Source of the DNA: Monodelphis domestica
Lineage: Eukaryota > Chordata > Mammalia > Didelphimorphia > Didelphidae
DNA: 64,000 nt
Assembly (NCBI RefSeq): GCF_027887165.1
Contig: NC_077228.1
Span: 207,089,979 to 207,153,978, forward strand
Direction of reading: 5' to 3'
In this document: one piece after another, positions 48,777 through 60,718 of the stretch
Layout of the letters: every line of letters starts with the position of its first letter
Numbering within the stretch: position 1 is the first letter of the stretch
Notes under the pieces: model-generated
Told to the model about the DNA's origin: nothing
What the model saw: the letters and a program-made list of their open reading frames with translations, nothing else
Databases searched by the model: none
Translations under genes and position numbers: made by a program

Positions 48777-49394
48777 GTAAGAATGACAGACCCTGTTCCC
48801 AGCCCTGAAAGAGTGCTTTTTGCTTTAGACTAAGATAGTATTGAAAGAAGTCATTAGGATATTCCATATTTCCAAATTTTAATAGCCTGAAGAAGCTTCC
48901 AAAAAGGGGCAATGCTTTCTTTATCTTTTCCTTGTGGAACTTGAGTTTTTGTTTGTTACCAGAATTTTTTTAGCCAGAATACTCATTCCTATGACACTTG
49001 CATACATAGGGTGAATTTAACATTTTTTTAAGATCTAGAAGGGACCTTAGAGATTATCCAGCCCATCCTCTGCTCAGATAGATGAAATGTTTTGCCGAGA
49101 TCACACAGTTAAAGGTAGAGTTAAGACTAGGATTCATGCTTCCTGATTCTCAGTCCTTTGCTGTTTCTACCAGCCCATTGTCAATTCCTATTAATGACAA
49201 GGAAAGATCTGGAAGTGCCGACTGAATCATGAAAGGAAGATCATGGTATATATAACTTGGTTTTAGAGTTAAATATATTTTATTAGTTGCCTTTTCTTTG
49301 AAATTGATAATATGGGAAAGGTACACATGTTCTTTCCCCCAGGTAACACTTATCTTTTCATCTTTCTCTCTAGATTCAGAGAATTATAATAGTA

Positions 49395-49605
49395 ATAGTA
49401 GCTATCATTTATATGTTACAGTTTGCAAAGCACCTTATAAATATTATCTCATTTTGTCCTTACAATGAACACTGGGAAGAGTGGCAAATGGAGGTTAAAT
49501 GACTTGTCACACAGCTAATAAGTATCTGAGGACAGATTTGAACTTAAGTCTTCCTGACTCCAGATCCAACACTATATCTACTGGGCCATATAGTTGCTTC
49601 AACTA
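49395..49605 (-). repeat. MIR-like SINE, minus strand
   Basis: TTTGCAAAGCACCTTATAAA, GAGGTTAAATGACTTG, GGCCATATAGTTGCTTC. Confidence 0.65.
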
Positions 49606-50017
49606 GTGGGATAGATTCATTGTAGGGGAAGGGCTGATATAGTTTATATCAGGAAAGTCAGACTGATCTTCCATAAATACTGTCTTCAACATGCCACTTT
49701 CCTGCCCAGAAATCTTCTCTGGCTTTCTATATCCTACTATTAAAACCTACATAATTTTTAAATTTTCTTTTTTCTACAAATTTTTTATAGATTTTTTTCA
49801 TAATTTGACTCCACTTCCTTAATTTTATTTCCTATTATTAGACTTGTCTTCTGACCCAGGAGTACTCACTTCTGCCCAAGTTCTGAGCACTTCACTCACA
49901 TTCCTTTATCTTGAATGTGTCCTTCTTTCCCCCGTTTACTCAAATCCTCCTTCAATGTATTTCTCAAGTTCTGTCTTTTTTTGTATAGTCTTCTTCAACT
50001 TCTGTCTTCATTATTTT

Positions 50018-50215
50018 TTTTAAACCCTTACCTTCCATTTTGGAGTCAATACTGTGTATTGGCTCCAAGGCAGAAGAGTGGTAAAGGCTAGGCATTGGGG
50101 GTTAAGTGACTTGTCCAGGGTCACACAGCTGGGAAGTGTCTGAGGGCAGATTTGAACCTAGGACCTCCCATCTCTAGGCCTGGCTCTCAATCCACTGAGC
50201 TACCCAGCTGGCCCC
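50018..50215 (-). repeat. Marsupial SINE, type B, minus strand
   Basis: AAACCCTTACCTTCCATTTT to TACCCAGCTGGCCCC. Confidence 0.88.
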
Positions 50216-50449
50216 TCTTCATTATTTTTATAAGCCACTGAACCTTTGTAGCCATAGACTCCATATTGGGGACTAGGATCCCTGGGAGTCTCTAGTCTAA
50301 TACCCTCCCCTACTGAGACCACAGCATGACCCCAAGAGGGTCAGAAGGAGGGATGATGGATCACATCCTGTCCTCCCAATATATAGCCAATTATTGTGAG
50401 ATTTGTCTCCATCACAACTACACCTACCTTTATCCCCTAAATTCTTCAA

Positions 50450-50692
50450 ATCTAGCTAGGTGGTGCAGTGGAAGAGTGTCAGATCTGAAGTCAGTTATCT
50501 TCCTGTGTGCAAATCTGGCCTCAGATACTTACTAGCTGTGTAATCTTGGGCCAATCACTTAACCCTGTTTGTCTCAGTTCTCTCATCTGTCAGATAAGCT
50601 AGAGAAGGAAATGGCAAACCATGAATCTTTGTCAAGAAAAAACCAAGTGGATTAATGAAAAGTCAGATATGGCTAAAATGCCTGAACAACAA
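50450..50692 (+). repeat. Marsupial SINE, type A
   Basis: TCTAGCTAGGTGGTGCAGTG head to GCCTGAACAACAAAATC tail. Confidence 0.85.
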
Positions 50693-51735
50693 AATCAATT
50701 AAAGATTCTTTATTTTCAAGTCAATCTTTAAAATATTTACCTGTTTGTCTTTTTTTGGGTCTGAGCTATCCTGACTGGTTAGTGAGTGGGTGTAAATACA
50801 CTTAATCCATTGTATTTTGCCAATACTTTCACTACTGATATCTGTCTAATTCTTCCTCCTTCCCCATCTCATTTTTCACCTCTTGGTCTAATCATACAAT
50901 CAGTGTTACCATTGGTACTGGAAAGGGAATGATAATTGACAATTCCATTGAACCACTCACAATCCTTGTGATTCCTCAGACCCAAACACACTTTCCTGGC
51001 CATTACTCCCTTTTATGTATTGTCTCCTGTTACTAGAATGAGAATTCCTTGAAGGCCTTAATTTTAGTCAATAAGGACTTGAGTGACTAGTTGCCAGCCA
51101 CTGTGCTAAGTACTAGGGATAAGAAGAAGGATAAAGGATTCTGTTAAAAGTTTTGTTTAAATTAAAGGCTCCTTCTAACAAGGAGCTCACAATCTAATAG
51201 AGGAGATAACATACAAACACCTATGTACAAACAAACCATATACAAGATAAAAAGGACATAATTAACAGGGGGAAGGTATTAGAAACAGAGGGATTGGGAA
51301 AGGGCAGGGAATGTATTACTTTTGTATTTGCATCACCACCACCTAGTTCCTGGCAAATAATAGGTACTTAATAAAATTTTATTCATTTATTCTTGAATTA
51401 TGTTTATAAATGCATAGTAAGAGTAAAGAATTGATGCAATTATTTAGCCAAAGGAACTTCCTAAATTACTTTATTCTCCACATGAATACATATATGTATG
51501 TACAAGGATGAGATTTGTCCTTAGTAGTTTCTAAGCCAGATCTCTTGGGAATCAAATTTTCCTGCCCCCCCTGTCAGCCTCCTGAAGCAAAGCCCTTTCC
51601 ATTCTCATCCTAGGTTATGTTTATGATCTCTAGCATTACTTAAAAGCATGTAGTGAGACCAGATGATGTCTAAGATCCTTTTAGACTTTGAAATACTATG
51701 AATCTAGGATGATAAGTTATTGTGTTTTGACCCAG

Positions 51736-51941
51736 ATAACACCTTCCTTAATAAAGATGGCAATGAGGGAAAGGGAAAAAGAAAAGATGAGGGAAAAGGA
51801 AAAAGAGAAGGAGAGAGAGAAGGAAAAAGAAGAAAAAGAGAAGGAGAAGAAGAAGGTCAAGGAAGAAGGCATTTCTTTTTCCAAATACCAGCGCCAATAT
51901 AGCAGCATTTCATCACCAAGATCCTTTCCTTCAGCTCACCG
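51736..51941 (+). CDS. EFCAB13: EFCAB13 coding exon 4, Lys/Glu/Arg-rich low-complexity segment
   Basis: Exon of 206 bases, phase 0 in and phase 2 out, residues 111-179. It opens ITPSLIKM, matching human IIPPFLKL, and closes YSSISSPRSFPSAHR. Between them about 40 residues are almost only K, E and R (REREKEKMREKEKEKE and on), coded by a nearly pure purine tract (about 51,767-51,870). This is longer than the corresponding human stretch as I recall it, and looks like a microsatellite grown inside a coding exon. It may form a charged single helix. Donor GTATCT is somewhat weak. Confidence 0.85.
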
Positions 51942-52486
51942 GTATCTCACCAATGCTTTTTTACTTAAAAACAAAGTAATAGTGGGTTCTTAAAGAGGGT
52001 CACTGTCCCCTACTTCTCTCTTTCCACAAGAATAGCAGCCAGTTTGAGGGGGCTTACTGAGTGGGATCTGATTTATCTACAGATTATTAGAATCTTCTTC
52101 AGGCTGGTTACTGGTGAGCCAATAATGGGCCTTGAGTTTCTTCAACTATTATGGGAACTTTCTGGCCTTGACAACTTCCTTAAAAAGTCAGCACATATAA
52201 ATTTAAACCGAGGAAAATTTGGGGAATGTCAATGAACTATGACAAAGTATGTGGAATTTCTGCTATAGGGAGAGAAAAGTTATCATAATGGGAATGAGGT
52301 GGTGGCATTGGGTGATTTAATAGGATACCATTTAGACAGATTTTCAAAGAGGAAGTGGGAGACTTTTTTTTTTTTAAGTAGAACTTCAGATTATGAAGAA
52401 CCCAATTTTAACTTTTGCTAAAAACTTAGTGTGAATATTTGGCCTTTTTAATCCTTCCCTTTCTAAAGTTTGTTCTTACTTGGTAG
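51942..52486 (+). other. EFCAB13: Short EFCAB13 intron after coding exon 4
   Basis: Phase 2 intron of 545 bases. No repeat I can name apart from a T-run near 52,364-52,375. Confidence 0.8.
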
Positions 52487-52569
52487 GAAAAGTGGCTTTA
52501 CATCCAACCTTTATTTGACCTTATACGAAGAGGTGCAGCAGGGAGGACTTTTCGGACCAGATTTGGAAG
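52487..52569 (+). CDS. EFCAB13: EFCAB13 coding exon 5, lead-in to the EF-hand units
   Basis: Exon of 83 bases, phase 2 in and phase 1 out, residues 180-207. It reads KSGFTSNLYLTLYEEVQQGG, then LFGPDLEG, matching human SNLYMTLYDEVTHGYL. The frame is set by the phases on both sides and by this match. Acceptor TTGGTAG, donor GTAACA. Confidence 0.9.
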
Positions 52570-54921
52570 GTAACATTAGTGGTTTCTTATAGTATGATAG
52601 ATGAAGTAGTAAGTAGATAGATGAGTTCAAATCATGATCGTTTGTTGAATGTTTTTTGGTTTATTATTTTTATTTTTCAAGTAACAATTATTTTTAAAAC
52701 TAATTTTTCCTTCCCACTATTCTCCTGTAAAAGGTTTCTTATTCTTGGACTAGATGGTTTCTGAGATTTCTTTCAACCTTAAGATTGCTCTGATTCTTGT
52801 CTATGATTGTTCATTCAGTCCCTTAACTTAATCTGAGATTCTTTAACAATCAGAAAGCCTTAATGAGGAATAATCTACTTGAAAAGCTCCCTTTATGCAA
52901 ATAGATAAATATAAAATAATTTGAAGAGGGATGGGGGTATTAAAGCAGGTAATACTTCCTTCTCTTTTGAAGTTTAAGAGGCTACTCCACATAGGTTAAT
53001 ATTTAATGATATGCTATCTTGTTTTAACCATATGGTAGGCTCCTTGGAGGGCAAGGATCATATATAATCCTTCTGGATTTCTGATAGCAACAGGCCCACT
53101 GCCTGGCATGTGGTGGTGTTATAGACTACAAAAGCTTTTTGAATTATACTCACTAATTGATGAGTGGTTCATTTGGCTATAAAAATTATTTACATGTGAT
53201 GCATGTTGTAATTCCATTGCTCTTTCATTATTCTGGCATTGCTTTCTATTATAGGAAGAGAAGCAGTATTATGTAATAGCTAGAGAGCTAATCTAAGAAT
53301 CAGGAAGATTTAGGTTTCAATCTCACCTTTGATAAGTACTGGTTGGGTGACCTTGGCCAAGTTTTCCAGACACTTATTTTTTTTTTAATTTAAAAAAAAA
53401 ACCTTTACCTTCTTAGAATGAAGACTAAGTATCAATTCCAATACAAAAGAGCAGTAAAAGCTAGATAATGGGGTTAAGTGACTTGCCCAGGGTCACACAG
53501 CTAGGAAGCATCTCAGTCCAGGCTTAAACACAGGACCGCCAGTCTCTAGACCTGGCTCTCTATCCACTGAGTCACCTAAGCTAGGCAAGTCTTTATGATA
53601 CAGTTTCTAAATCTGAGGTCCATGAAATTGTTTAATTTAATTTGTTTAACTTAATTTTTAATGATTGTATTTCAATAGAACATATTTCCTTTATAATCCC
53701 ATTCAGTTTATTTTATGCATTTAAATATTATTCAGAGATGGAGTAAATGAGCTTGACGACCAAAGGGTGAAACTTTCAGCTCTGAGACTATAAATTGCCA
53801 AGAAAGTTCCAACGTGCACTGATAGAGGAACTTTCCTCTTCCATGAGTTTCTTATACTCATGAGCTCCTAGATATAGGCTGTGTCTTGAATGCTGTTTGT
53901 CACAAAATGTGGGCATACCCTATGGATGACTTCTCACCACTGTGTGCTTTATAAGTCCTAAGAGGTGGATTGAATTTCTGCATACATAGAGGGAGAAATA
54001 GCAGCTCTTTGTTTTTTAAAATCTATTACAAATTACTTTCCCAAAAACTTGATTTGGTGAACTGAGCTGCAGGTGAAAATGATTTAAACATTCCCATGAT
54101 GATAGCTCATTTTTAACCTATAGAATTTTGACTTGAAATAAGTGAAGTGACTTGCCCAGAGTCACACCTACTATGTGTTTGAATTCAGATCTTTTTGACT
54201 CCTCTCTATTATGCCACTTAGCTGCCTCCAAGTCCCCTTCCCATGATGGTATTCAAGGCTATATTTTAACAATTTGAGACTTGGGCAAATTCACAAAGGA
54301 TCTGTGTTTTTGTTAGGATAAGGAATTCTGTCCAGTAATATTGATCATGAAATATCAAAAGTAGATGAGTTCTAAAGCCACTTGAGAACAAGATCAAAAT
54401 GGGTGAATAGTTTTATTTTGTGTTGGTGATCAGGGACTAGGAAAGAACTCAACTGGAATTTGCAAATGCCTAAATAATTCCTGAAAAATGTTTAGCCTCA
54501 TCTGCCTTCTCCTAAGGAATTGTGACAAGTCCTTAGAAAATCCATAGCCTGTAGTTTTGTGGTATATATCTGGACCACTGCCTCTAGATGAACTTCTTTC
54601 CTCTTGAATTTACCATGAACCTAATTTGAGCAGACAATTTTGTAAGGAATATTTTTTTTTCCTTCATGCAGATCTACAGGCTGTGTTCTCTCTGGAGCTA
54701 AAAGAGGAGAATCAGAATTTTTGTTATATCAACATTTTTGTTTAGTAGTGCTGATTATAATGAACTTTGACTATTCTCTGACTTTTCAGGAATTGCTTCC
54801 TATTACATAGTCTGGGGAGGGGTGTTGAACTATGTATATTACAAAGAGTGCTTTTTTAATTATGCCCTGACCATATATATTAATTGAGTGTTTTGCCACA
54901 TACTTCCTTCCATCTCTTCAG
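52570..54921 (+). other. EFCAB13: EFCAB13 intron after coding exon 5
   Basis: Phase 1 intron of 2.35 kb. It contains a minus SINE (53,380-53,583) and an L2-like end near 53,030-53,150. Nothing else is assignable. Confidence 0.8.
53380..53583 (-). repeat. Marsupial SINE, type B, minus strand
   Basis: AAAACCTTTACCTTCTTAG, CCAGGGTCACACAGCTAGG, CACTGAGTCACCTAAGC. Confidence 0.8.
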
Positions 54922-55065
54922 GACTCCTTAAAGCCTGTAAAATTTTCAGCTATGTCCGAAGTGGCAAAATTTACGTGAATGATGTGCACCCAACCCTACG
55001 TGTCTTAAAAATTTCCATAAGTGATGGAGATATACTTCAGGCATTAAAGAGTGTTTATATTGATG
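54922..55065 (+). CDS. EFCAB13: EFCAB13 coding exon 6, EF-hand unit 1, long half (144 bases)
   Basis: Phase 1 at both ends, residues 207-255. It reads LLKACKIFSYVRSGKIYVND, then VHPTLRVLKISISDGDIL, then QALKSVYID, close to human ALHKACKIFSKIRSGKIYVND. It holds a first helix-loop-helix with a degenerate loop (SYVRSGKIYVND, no Asp at positions 1, 3 or 5) and the entering helix plus first loop residues of the second EF-hand. The donor falls inside that loop, after the Asp at loop position 3. Same length and phase as exon 8. Confidence 0.93.
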
Positions 55066-55737
55066 GTAAGTTCTGTGTACTTCTATTACAAGTCATGAGG
55101 AGTCTTGACTCTTATAGACTTATAAGTATAGATTTAAGTGTCAGAGGTATCCCTGTCATTCATTTAGGAAATAAAACTGCTGAGAAATTTATACATAGTG
55201 TTACTTTTTAAATAAATATTTTAGTTTTTTCCTCAATTAATATGAAAACCAATTTTAACCTTCTTTTTAAGAAAGTTTGAGCCAAATTCTTGCCTTCATT
55301 CCTTCCCTTCCAGCCTTCCTAAGACAGCAAGCAATTTCATATAGATTTTACATGTGTAATAGTATAAAAACATCTTTCTATAGTAGTCATTTTGTGAAAG
55401 AGAATTTGAAAAAATAAAAATGAAGAAATAAAATAACACATAACATTACTAAAATTTCATTTTTTCCCAGGAAGATGAAAATTGTTATTGTAGACCTTAT
55501 TATGTGTTAACATCAATGGATAAGCATGATATCTCAGCAGAATAAAGGCTAGTGTTAGGATTATATATTTAAATGTGGAAAAGTCATTAGAGGCCATTTA
55601 ATAATAATAATAACAGCTAACATTTATGTAACACTTTAAGGTTTGCAAAGTACTTAACAAATATTATCTCATTTTATCCTCACAACCATCCTGGGAGGTA
55701 TATGTTAACTGACTGATTTGAAAGAGGATAGTAAAGA

Positions 55738-55970
55738 GAAGGCTAGTGGCTAGAATGGCTAGAGCACTGGGCTTAGAATCAGAAAGATTTCCCTTCATGA
55801 GGTCATATCAAGTCTCAGACCCTTACTAGTTGGATGACTCTGGGCAAGTCATTCAACCATGTTTACCTCAGTTTTCTCATGGAAAAGCTGGAGTAGGAAA
55901 TGGCAAACCACTGCAATATTTTTGCCAAGAAAATCCTAAATGGGGTCACAAAGAGTTGGACATAATCAAA
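55738..55970 (+). repeat. Marsupial SINE, type A
   Basis: GGCTAGAATGGCTAGAGCAC head, GGAGTAGGAAATGGCAAACC tail, GGGGTCACAAAGAGTTGGAC end. Confidence 0.8.
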
Positions 55971-56589
55971 ACAATTAAATACCAATAACTATAAAAGGCA
56001 GGAGGTTATGAGGGCTTGCACCAAGATGGAGACAGTGTCAGTGGAGAGAATACAGGAGAGATGTTACAAAGATAGAAATGAGAGATTAAACAGTTCATTG
56101 TTTTGGTCATCAAGCCACTTTTCTCTATCATTTCCCCATTTCTTAAATTCGTTTGTACTGTGCCTACCTCACAAAATTGTTTTGAGGATCAAAGAGGAAA
56201 AAGTATATAAAAATAGTGTGGAAACTGTAGATCAGATATGATGACAGTGATTGTAGGTCCTTAATCAACTGTGTGTAGCATTGAGATGAATATTATACCC
56301 CAAAGAAACTTCATAGAATTGGCCCCTTGTCTTCTGGAAGCCAAGAGTATAAAAAATATACACTAATATAGAAACACATGATAAATAACTGAATAGCATG
56401 ACAGATAACTAACTGAACAAAAACATTAAAATGAGGCATGAATGAATAATTGGTAAAAAGAAAGTGTATTTTTTATTTGGGTACATTATTGACATATATT
56501 CTTTCTAAATTTATTACCAAATCTGGATCTTGATGACAATTATTTGCTAGCTTTCAGGTAATAGAATCAATCATATACTTAGAGGGCAT

Positions 56590-58945
56590 TGAGTCGAAAT
56601 TTGCTTATCTCTTTTAATTAGATCTATTTTTGTTTTTGCTTCATCTGAGGTTATGATTACTTCCCATGATTTTTTTTTTACTTCAACTGAAGCATAACAG
56701 AGTTTGCTCCAGCCCCCTACCTTTACTCTGTATGTGTCTTTCTGCTTCAAGTGTGTTTCTTGTAAAGAACGTATTATAGTTTTCTGGTTTTTAATCTACT
56801 CTGCTATCTGCTTCTCTTTTATAGGTGAGTTCATCCCATTCACATCCATAGTTATGATTACTCACTGTGAATTTCTACCCAATTTTCACTGTTTATCCTC
56901 TTTTTTTTCTCTCTCCCTCTTTCCCTTTTTCTCCTTTCATCTTATCGTCTTCAAAAGTGTTTTGCCTTTGACTGACTTTTCCTCCAATCAGCTCCCCTTA
57001 CTATTAATCCCTCCTTATTCATGTCTACCTCTCTTCCTTCTTCGGTAATATAGATTTCTATATCCAAGTGATTGTGTATATTATTCCCTCCTTAAGTCAT
57101 TTCCAATTAAAGTAAGGTTCATCAAGTGTTGCCTGCTCCCCACCCATTTCCTCCTCTATTATAAAAATTCTTCCTTTCATGCCTCTTTTGTAGGAGATAA
57201 TTTATCCCATTCTACTTCTCCATTACTAACCCTTTCTCTCAATGCAGTCCTTTTTCTCATGTTTTAATTTTGTTTGTTTTGTTTATTTGTTTGGGGATAT
57301 TATCTCATCATATTCAACTCATACTTGTACCCTTGTACCTTCTACCTATATATACTACCTCTAATTGTCCTAATAATGATAATGTTCTTAGAAGTTATAA
57401 GTATCATCTTCCCAAACAGTAGTTTAAACAATGTAATCTTATTTAATCTCATGAGTTCTTTTTCCTGTTTGCTTTTTTATGCTTCTCTTTTGAAAAACAT
57501 ATTTTCTATTAATCTCTAGTTTTTTCTTCAGGAATGTTGGAAAGTCCTCTATTTCATTAAATATCCATTTCCCTCCCTTCCTGGTTGATGACATAGTATT
57601 TTGTTTTGCTGGGTAGGTAGTCTTCAATTGTAATCCTAGTTCCTTTGCCCTTCAAAATATAATATTTCACATCTTCTAATCTGTTAATATAGAAGCTGAT
57701 AAATGTGTTATCTTCATTGGTTCCATAATATATGAATGTTTTCTTTTTGACTGCTTGCAATATTTTCTCTTTGATCTGGAAGCTCTGAAATTTGGCTATA
57801 ATATTCCTAGGAGTTTTCATTTTGAGATTTCTTTTAGGAGATGAGTAGTGGATTCTTTCAGGCTCAATTTTGCCTTCTGGTTTTAGGATATCAGGGCTAT
57901 TTTCCTTGATAATTTTTTGAAATATAAAATATAAGCTTTTGTTTGTTTGTTTTTTCATTATGGCTTTCAGATAGTCCAATAATTCTTACATCTCTCCTTA
58001 ATCTATTTTCCAGGTCAATTGTTTTTTCCAATGAGATATTTCACATTTTATTCTATTTCTTAATTCTTTTTATTTCATTTTGTTTCTTGATATCTCATGG
58101 AGTCATTAGCTTGCAGTTGCCCCATAAAAAGTTTTTAAGAAATTCTTTCCTCAGTCAGCTTTTGTTCTTCTCTTTTCATTTGGCAATTCTACTTTTTAAA
58201 GAGTTGCTTTCTTCACTGAATTTTTGTGTTTAAAAAAAATTATTTGGCCAATTCTTTTTAAAGTGTTACTTTTCCCTCTCTGCTTTGTTAAGGTGTCATC
58301 ACCCCCTTTTTAGGTGTTATTTTTGCTTTCTTTACCAAGCTGGTTGACTCTTTTTTTCCTTGATTTCCTTGCATCACTTTAATTTCTTTTCCAAAAATCT
58401 CCTCTACTTCTCTAATTTTTAAAGTCTTTTTTGAGCTTTTCTTTGAGTTCTTTTTGATTTTAAGTCCACTTTACATTTTTCTTTGAGGCTTTACATGTAG
58501 GTTGTTTTGATATTGTTATTATATTCTGAGTTTGTGTTTTGATCTTCCTTGTTACCATAGTAACTTTCTATGGAAGGTTCTTTTGTTGTTGTTGCTTGCT
58601 CATTTTCCAGCCTATTTCCCAACTTTTAACTTTATGTTAAAATTGGGCACTGCTTCTTGGGTGGAGGGGGAATTTCTGTTGCTTCAGGGTGTTTCTTTTT
58701 GTTCTGTTGTTTTCATATTTAGTTCCTGAGGTCTGTAAGTTTTCAGTTCTTCTAAAATGGTATGATCTAAGGAGAGGTGTGGACACTGCTTCCTAGTCTG
58801 TACTTTGGCCCATCCTGAAATTGTAACCAGGGTCTGTGCTCCACTATAGCTATGAGCTCTAGTGTGCTAGTGCACCTCCCTGCCCTGGGACTATAACCTA
58901 GATCCCTGGGTATGGGCAATGCCACAGAGGCCTGCACCTTGGATA
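56590..58945 (-). mobile_element. Old LINE-1 fragment retaining 5' UTR, ORF1 and start of ORF2, minus strand
   Basis: Read on the minus strand from the right: a 5' UTR-like part (about 58,945-58,200), ORF1-like sequence (open stretch 57,979-57,557) with FQKIIKENSPDILKPEGKIE and TPRNIIAKFQSFQIKEKILQ resembling the L1 ORF1 TPRHIIVRFTKVEMKEKML region, then words resembling the ORF2 endonuclease start (VNGMNSPIKEKQIAE and LQETHLKQKDTYRVKV, about 56,860-56,700). The 3' half is absent. Confidence 0.7.
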
Positions 58946-59310
58946 TTATATTGTATTTCTTTGTCTTTAATTTCTTCTTGTATTTGCATATATGTTGTCT
59001 CATCCAGTAGAACATAAGCTCCTTGAGGACACCTCATTTCTGTCTTTGCATCATTAGCCAACTAGTACTGCACTTAACACATAAGTCCTAATAGGCTTGT
59101 TGACCAATTGATTTTCTACTTTTTTTAAACCAAAGGTGTACAAAATGAATAAAGATAGAGCATCCCCTTGTGTATAGAGTTGGATAGTTTAAATTTATAT
59201 TATTGTTTATCTTAAGTCCTTTTTAACTGTCTTAGATCATATGTACACTCACTGCTTAGTAGGTTTCCTAACAGATCTGCTTCTCTTTGCTTCTAAACTA
59301 TTCTTTGCAG

Positions 59311-59382
59311 CAAATGGCATACTGGATTTTTCTGATTTCCTGAAGATTTTGAATGAAAAGAGTCAAATCTCTCAAGACCCAG
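59311..59382 (+). CDS. EFCAB13: EFCAB13 coding exon 7, EF-hand unit 1, short half (72 bases)
   Basis: Phase 1 at both ends, residues 255-279: ANGILDFSDFLKILNEKS, then QISQDP. It finishes the EF-hand loop begun in exon 6, giving loop YIDANGILDFSD (residues 252-263). Asp at position 3, Asn at 5, Gly at 6 and Asp at 12 are kept, but position 1 is Tyr instead of Asp, so calcium binding is doubtful. Acceptor TTTGCAG, donor GTAAAT. Skipping this exon would keep the frame. Confidence 0.9.
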
Positions 59383-60574
59383 GTAAATGAGAACTTTTTA
59401 TCATAGCAATCATAGCAAAATCATAGCAAAAAAGAGAATTGATGCTTAACATAACTGATTTTTGCCTAGACTTAATAATTTAGACTTTTTCTATGTCTCC
59501 TAATTACTTATTTAAATAATATGTTTAATAAAATTTTAAAATATGTGTCACTTCTCTTTCAAATCTGCAGCTGACAGATCAGTCTTATTCAAAAATCATT
59601 TATTTACTTTTGGTCTGTTCAAAGCAAGTACTTGTGCCAGGTACTGTGCTAAATAAACACTAAGAATGTAAATACTGAAAAAGACAGTTCTTACCCTCAA
59701 GGAGCTTATTTTTTCATGAGGGAAGAGAACACAAAAAAGGAAGCTAGGTTTCTCAGTGGTTAGAGCCAGGTCTAGAGGTGGGAGGTCCTGCTTTCAATCT
59801 GGTCTCAGACACTTCCTAGGTGTGTGACCCTTGGCAAGTCACTTAACCCCCATTGCCTAGCTCTTATCAATCTTTTGTCTTGGAACTGATATGTAATAAT
59901 GATTTTTAAGAGAGAAAGTAAAAATAAAAAAAGGAAATCATAAAGGAGATTGGAAGCAGGACTGGGAGAAAGGATCCTGCACAATGGTGTGATGGAGAAA
60001 GTCTGGAGGGAGGGCAGACTAGAGAGGAATGAAAGCTTGGTTGGTCTGGACACCTTCTGAAAGGACCTATCCCATCAGAGGGAGAAGCCATACAGGCAGA
60101 GGGAAAAGCCATACTTCCAATATGTGAAGTCCAGGGGTAGAGGGAGTCTCGTAGGTGAAGAGATTTTAGGGACATAACAGAAAAATCTTTGGTGCTGCCT
60201 GGAGAGGAATGAAGTCCTCAAAGGAGGACTGGCTTTCTCCCCCCAATTTAATCATTATTTTAATGATGTGGTCTGGCCAGACTGAAGAACTGATCTTGGT
60301 TCCCTGATACTGACTGCATCAAATCTAAATTCCTGTGCTTGGATTTCAAAATATTTGAATAAAAGATTTTTTTAAAAGTTCAAGTAGATAAAATATTAGG
60401 TATATGGCTAAAATTTGGCCAAATGTTTATTTGCAGGTGAATTTCTGGAAAATACCTTATGTGGGATTTTTAAAAATTGGAATTTTATTGGCACAAAACC
60501 ATCTGGGTCTCAATAGAAGTCATTTATTTCTCTGAGGATGATAACCTGCCTTTTCTTGATCCTTTATTTTTTAG
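59383..60574 (+). other. EFCAB13: EFCAB13 intron between EF-hand units 1 and 2
   Basis: Phase 1 intron of 1.2 kb with one old repeat piece (about 59,600-59,725) and one plus SINE (59,733-59,928). Confidence 0.8.
59733..59928 (+). repeat. Marsupial SINE, type B
   Basis: GGAAGCTAGGTTTCTCAGTG head, GGCAAGTCACTTAACCCCC box, GAGAAAGTAAAAAT tail. Confidence 0.8.
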
Positions 60575-60718
60575 CATTCCAGGAAGCATTCCAAATTTTT
60601 GGTAAGATGAAAGGAGGCCGGGTTGATGTTGATGATGTAATGCCTATTCTGAATACCTTGGGAATCTCTGTAAGTTTTCAAACTTACCAGGAAGTGATGA
60701 ATTACCTATATCGTGATG
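60575..60718 (+). CDS. EFCAB13: EFCAB13 coding exon 8, EF-hand unit 2, long half (144 bases)
   Basis: Phase 1 at both ends, residues 279-327: AFQEAFQIFGKMKGGRVDVD, then DVMPILNTLGISVSFQ, then TYQEVMNYLYRD. Human has AFQDALKIFCRIKGGRVSTDD here. Exactly the length and phase of exon 6 and clearly related to it (IF..., G.., V.DV.P.L..L.IS.S). First loop GKMKGGRVDVDD is degenerate. Donor GTAAGT. Confidence 0.93.

Larger units (their letters stand above)
48777..51735 (+). other. EFCAB13: EFCAB13 intron after coding exon 3
   Basis: Phase 0 intron of 3.0 kb with a MIR-like copy (49,395-49,605), a minus and a plus SINE (50,018-50,215 and 50,450-50,692) and L2/old-repeat tails near 51,060-51,400. Confidence 0.8.
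55066..59310 (+). other. EFCAB13: EFCAB13 intron inside EF-hand unit 1
   Basis: Phase 1 intron of 4.2 kb. It contains a MIR-like piece (about 55,600-55,700), a plus SINE (55,738-55,970) and a long old L1 fragment in minus orientation (56,590-58,945). Confidence 0.8.

Noticed and set aside
57557-57979. 140-residue minus-strand open frame as a host gene
   Set aside because: It matches the L1 ORF1 C-terminal region and sits inside a larger L1 fragment.
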